Assembly (NCBI GenBank): GCA_963601915.1
Contig: CAVCGL010000004.1
Location: 62,001-126,000 of the forward strand
Source of the DNA: Butyricicoccus_A sp963601915
GTDB lineage: Bacteria > Bacillota > Clostridia > Oscillospirales > Butyricicoccaceae
Reading direction: 5' to 3'
DNA length: 64,000 nucleotides
The translations under genes were made by a program, and so were the position numbers. The notes below the pieces were generated by a model. That model ran no database searches and was not told the origin of the DNA. It saw only the letters and a list, made by a program, of their open reading frames with translations. Below, piece by piece: positions 61,502 through 64,000 of the stretch; position 1 is the first letter of the stretch; the number at the start of each line of letters is the position of its first letter.

Positions 61502-64000
61502 GTGACCAACGAATTGCCAAAGACGTATGACCCGTCTGCGACAGAAGACAAGCTGTACAAGACGTGGGAAGAAAAGGGCTACTTCAATGCCGAAGTAGAT
61601 GAGAACAAGAAACCGTTTACGATTGTGATTCCGCCTCCGAATGTAACCGGTCAGCTGCACATGGGCCATGCATTTGATGAGACCTTACAGGATATTCTCA
61701 TCCGTACCAAGCGTATGCAGGGATATTCTGCCCTGTGGATGCCGGGTACAGACCATGCAGGCATTGCTACCCAGATCAAGGTAGAAGAGAACCTGCGCAA
61801 GGAAGAGGGCCTGACCCGCTATGACCTCGGCCGCGAGAAGTTCTTGGAGCGCGTTTGGGCGTGGAAGAACCAGTACGGCGACCGTATTATCAAGCAGCTC
61901 AAGAAGCTCGGCTCCTCCTGTGATTGGCGCCGTGAGCGCTTCACGATGGATGAGGGCTGCTCCAAGGCTGTCAAGGAAGTATTTGTCAACCTGTATAACA
62001 AGGGCTTGATTTACAAGGGCAGCCGCATCATCAACTGGTGCCCGCATTGTGCAACCGCACTGTCTGATGCCGAGGTTGAGTACGAAACCCAGCCGGGCAA
62101 ACTGTGGTATATCAAGTACGACATCAAGGACTCTGATGAGAGCGTTATTGTCGCTACCACTCGTCCGGAGACCTTTATGGGCGACAGCGGCATCGCTGTC
62201 AATCCGGAGGATGAACGCTACAAGCATCTGGTTGGCAAGATGGCGATTCTGCCGATTATCGGTCGTGAGATTCCGATTTTCGCCGATGATTATGTAGATA
62301 AGGAATTTGGTACCGGCTGTGTAAAGACTACACCGTGCCATGACCCGAACGACTTCGAGATGGGTCAGCGCCACAATCTGGAGCAGATTCTCGTATTCAA
62401 TGAGGATGCAACCGTCAATGAAAACGGCGGCAAGTATCAGGGCATGGATCGTTACGAGTGCCGCAAGGCAGTTCTGGCTGATCTGGAAGCAGAAGGCCGT
62501 CTGGTGAAGATCGAGGATCACACCCACAACGTTGGCACCTGCTACCGCTGCGGCACGACCGTAGAGCCGATGACTTCTGCACAGTGGTTTGTCAAGATGG
62601 CACCGCTGGCAAAGGATGCCATTCGCGTCGTTGAAGATGGCGAGATCAAGTTTGTTCCGGAACGCTTCAGCAAGACCTATACGCGCTGGATGGAGAATGT
62701 ACACGACTGGTGTATCTCCCGTCAGCTGTGGTGGGGTCATCGTATTCCGGCGTACTACTGCGAGGACTGCGGCGAAATGACCGTAGCCAAGGAAGATGTC
62801 ACCACCTGCCCGAAGTGCGGCGGTCATCACATCCGTCAGGAAGAGGACGTACTGGATACCTGGTTCTCCTCTGCACTGTGGCCGTTCTCCACGCTGGGCT
62901 GGCCGGAAAAGACACCGGAGCTGGAATACTTCTATCCGACCGATACGCTGGTTACCGGTTATGATATTATCTTCTTCTGGGTTGCTCGTATGATCTTCTC
63001 TGGCATGGAGCACATGAAAGAAGTGCCGTTCAAGACCGTCTATATTCACGGTCTGGTGCGCGATGAGCAGGGCAGAAAGATGTCTAAGTCTCTGGGCAAC
63101 GGCATTGACCCGCTCAAGGTCATTGACCAGTACGGCGCAGATGCCCTGCGCTTCACGCTGGCAACTGGCAATTCCCCAGGAAATGATATGCGTTACTCCA
63201 AGGATCGCGTTGAGGCGAGCCGTAACTTCTGCAACAAGATTTGGAACGCATCCCGCTTCATTCAGATGAACCTGACCATTGACAAGGTACAGCTGCCGAC
63301 CAACCTGACCATGGAGGACAAGTGGATCCTGTCCAAGTTCAATACGCTGGTACAGGATGTCACCACCAATATCGACAAGTACGAGCTGGGCATCGCTGCA
63401 CAGAAGCTCAACGACTTTATTTGGGATGTATTCTGCGATTGGTACATTGAGATTGCCAAGACCCGTTTGCAGAACAAGGACGACAAGGAGACCTGCGAGA
63501 ACGTACAGAACGTGCTGTGCTACGTGCTGTCCGGTTCCATGCAGCTGCTGCATCCGTTTATGCCGTTCATCACCGAGACCATCTGGCAGGCACTGCCGCA
63601 TGAGGGCGAGACCATCATGCTGTCCAAGTGGCCGGAGTATCAGGAAGAGCTGAACTTCCCGACTGAAGAGGCACAGATGGAAATGCTGATGGAGAGCATT
63701 CGCGCCATCCGTAACCGCCGCGCAGAGATGAACGTACCGCCGTCCAAGAAGGCACAGGTCTATGTTGTGACCGAGGACAAGGCACGTCAGGCCGTCTTTA
63801 CTGAGGGAGAGGCTTGCTTCCTCAAGCTGGCTTATGCGAGCGCAATCAATGTATCTGATGCTGCACCGGCTGATGCAGCAAAGATGGTTTCTGTTGTCAC
63901 CGGCGATGTACAGATGTACCTGCCGATGAACGAGCTGGTTGACTTCGAGAAGGAAAAGGCTCGTCTGAACAAGGAACTGAAGAAAGCCCAGAAGGATCTG
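61502..64000 (+). CDS. valS: valyl-tRNA synthetase (cut at the window edge)
   Basis: 833 codons are visible; the end lies beyond 64000 (family about 880). It starts with GTG at 61502, seven bases after GGAGG; no ATG suits. HIGH motif as HMGH in PPPNVTGQLHMGHAF, KMSKS at about 526 (RKMSKSLGN), the editing domain (VATTRPETFMGD), a zinc-binding segment with CEDCGE...CPKCGGHH, and the start of the C-terminal coiled coil (EKEKARLNKELKKAQKDL). It charges tRNA-Val and edits Thr. Control is by the T-box upstream. Confidence 0.97.
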   Translation, partial: MTNELPKTYDPSATEDKLYKTWEEKGYFNAEVDENKKPFTIVIPPPNVTGQLHMGHAFDETLQDILIRTKRMQGYSALWMPGTDHAGIATQIKVEENLRKEEGLTRYDLGREKFLERVWAWKNQYGDRIIKQLKKLGSSCDWRRERFTMDEGCSKAVKEVFVNLYNKGLIYKGSRIINWCPHCATALSDAEVEYETQPGKLWYIKYDIKDSDESVIVATTRPETFMGDSGIAVNPEDERYKHLVGKMAILPIIGREIPIFADDYVDKEFGTGCVKTTPCHDPNDFEMGQRHNLEQILVFNEDATVNENGGKYQGMDRYECRKAVLADLEAEGRLVKIEDHTHNVGTCYRCGTTVEPMTSAQWFVKMAPLAKDAIRVVEDGEIKFVPERFSKTYTRWMENVHDWCISRQLWWGHRIPAYYCEDCGEMTVAKEDVTTCPKCGGHHIRQEEDVLDTWFSSALWPFSTLGWPEKTPELEYFYPTDTLVTGYDIIFFWVARMIFSGMEHMKEVPFKTVYIHGLVRDEQGRKMSKSLGNGIDPLKVIDQYGADALRFTLATGNSPGNDMRYSKDRVEASRNFCNKIWNASRFIQMNLTIDKVQLPTNLTMEDKWILSKFNTLVQDVTTNIDKYELGIAAQKLNDFIWDVFCDWYIEIAKTRLQNKDDKETCENVQNVLCYVLSGSMQLLHPFMPFITETIWQALPHEGETIMLSKWPEYQEELNFPTEEAQMEMLMESIRAIRNRRAEMNVPPSKKAQVYVVTEDKARQAVFTEGEACFLKLAYASAINVSDAAPADAAKMVSVVTGDVQMYLPMNELVDFEKEKARLNKELKKAQKDL

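Noticed and set aside
61685..63601. 638-residue open frame on the minus strand
   Set aside because: It lies entirely within valS, whose motifs are clear. It is a shadow frame without start signals.
1..64000. CRISPR arrays, prophage, insertion sequences, tRNA or rRNA genes
   Set aside because: No regularly spaced direct repeats, transposase, integrase, phage structural genes, cloverleaf or rRNA sequence was seen on either strand; a tRNAscan or Infernal run would settle the RNA part.

Overview
The window comes from a low-to-mid GC Gram-positive chromosome, most likely an anaerobic, endospore-forming member of the Clostridia. Three T-box leaders, strong TTGACA/TATAAT promoters, AGGAGG ribosome binding sites, HemZ, long-form HPF, S-layer homology domains and a yabM-mazG-yabO-yabP-yabQ-divIC-yabR sporulation/division cluster all point that way. 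The genus is not determined; an Oscillospirales-type gut organism is only a guess. The DNA is almost entirely chromosomal housekeeping sequence: no rRNA, tRNA, IS element, prophage or CRISPR array was seen.

Layout. 1-6000: end of an SPFH protein, an Lrp-like regulator overlapping an aminotransferase, a vitamin B6 salvage group (ECF S component, pyridoxal kinase, radical SAM protein) and a MATE exporter. 5858-6701: a gene-poor stretch with three tandem hairpin/promoter modules that look like a small-RNA array. 6710-13697 (minus): an aromatic amino acid operon aroF-aroB-aroC-pheA-aroA-aroEK behind a T-box whose specifier reads Phe UUC. 14168-19014 (plus): divergent leuA-leuC-leuD-leuB behind a T-box whose specifier reads Leu CUC. 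19079-25568: an HD-Nudix fusion with an NYN protein, divergent from a MarR regulator with a heterodimeric ABC exporter. 25674-29586: three exported proteins (Fn3/M14 peptidase split by an in-frame stop, lipoprotein, SLH protein). 29787-34723: aldo-keto reductase plus flavodoxin behind a MerR-type promoter, a cytidylate kinase-like gene, GNAT, MocR-type regulator, RadC. 34742-39647: uvrB-uvrA behind a LexA box. 39778-47682: recJ-rel-dtd-MBL hydrolase-hemZ-udk-like. 47710-52444: zinc-ribbon protein and the yab sporulation/division cluster with an HU gene inserted. 52671-60192: amidohydrolase, fumarase alpha, hpf, then an AraC regulator with two ABC half-transporters. 60219-64000: a frameshifted AT-rich DUF2971 gene and valS (cut by the window edge) behind a T-box with a Val GUA specifier.

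How it fits together. Amino acid supply (Phe, Leu) and valine charging are governed by tRNA-sensing leaders. DNA repair (uvrBA) carries an SOS box. PLP salvage, a MocR-type regulator and the AKR/flavodoxin pair have recognisable dyads or promoter geometry. The least explained parts are the hairpin array at 5858-6701, the TGG-to-TGA change in the Fn3/M14 gene, and the 12-bp dyad ahead of the B6 salvage group.
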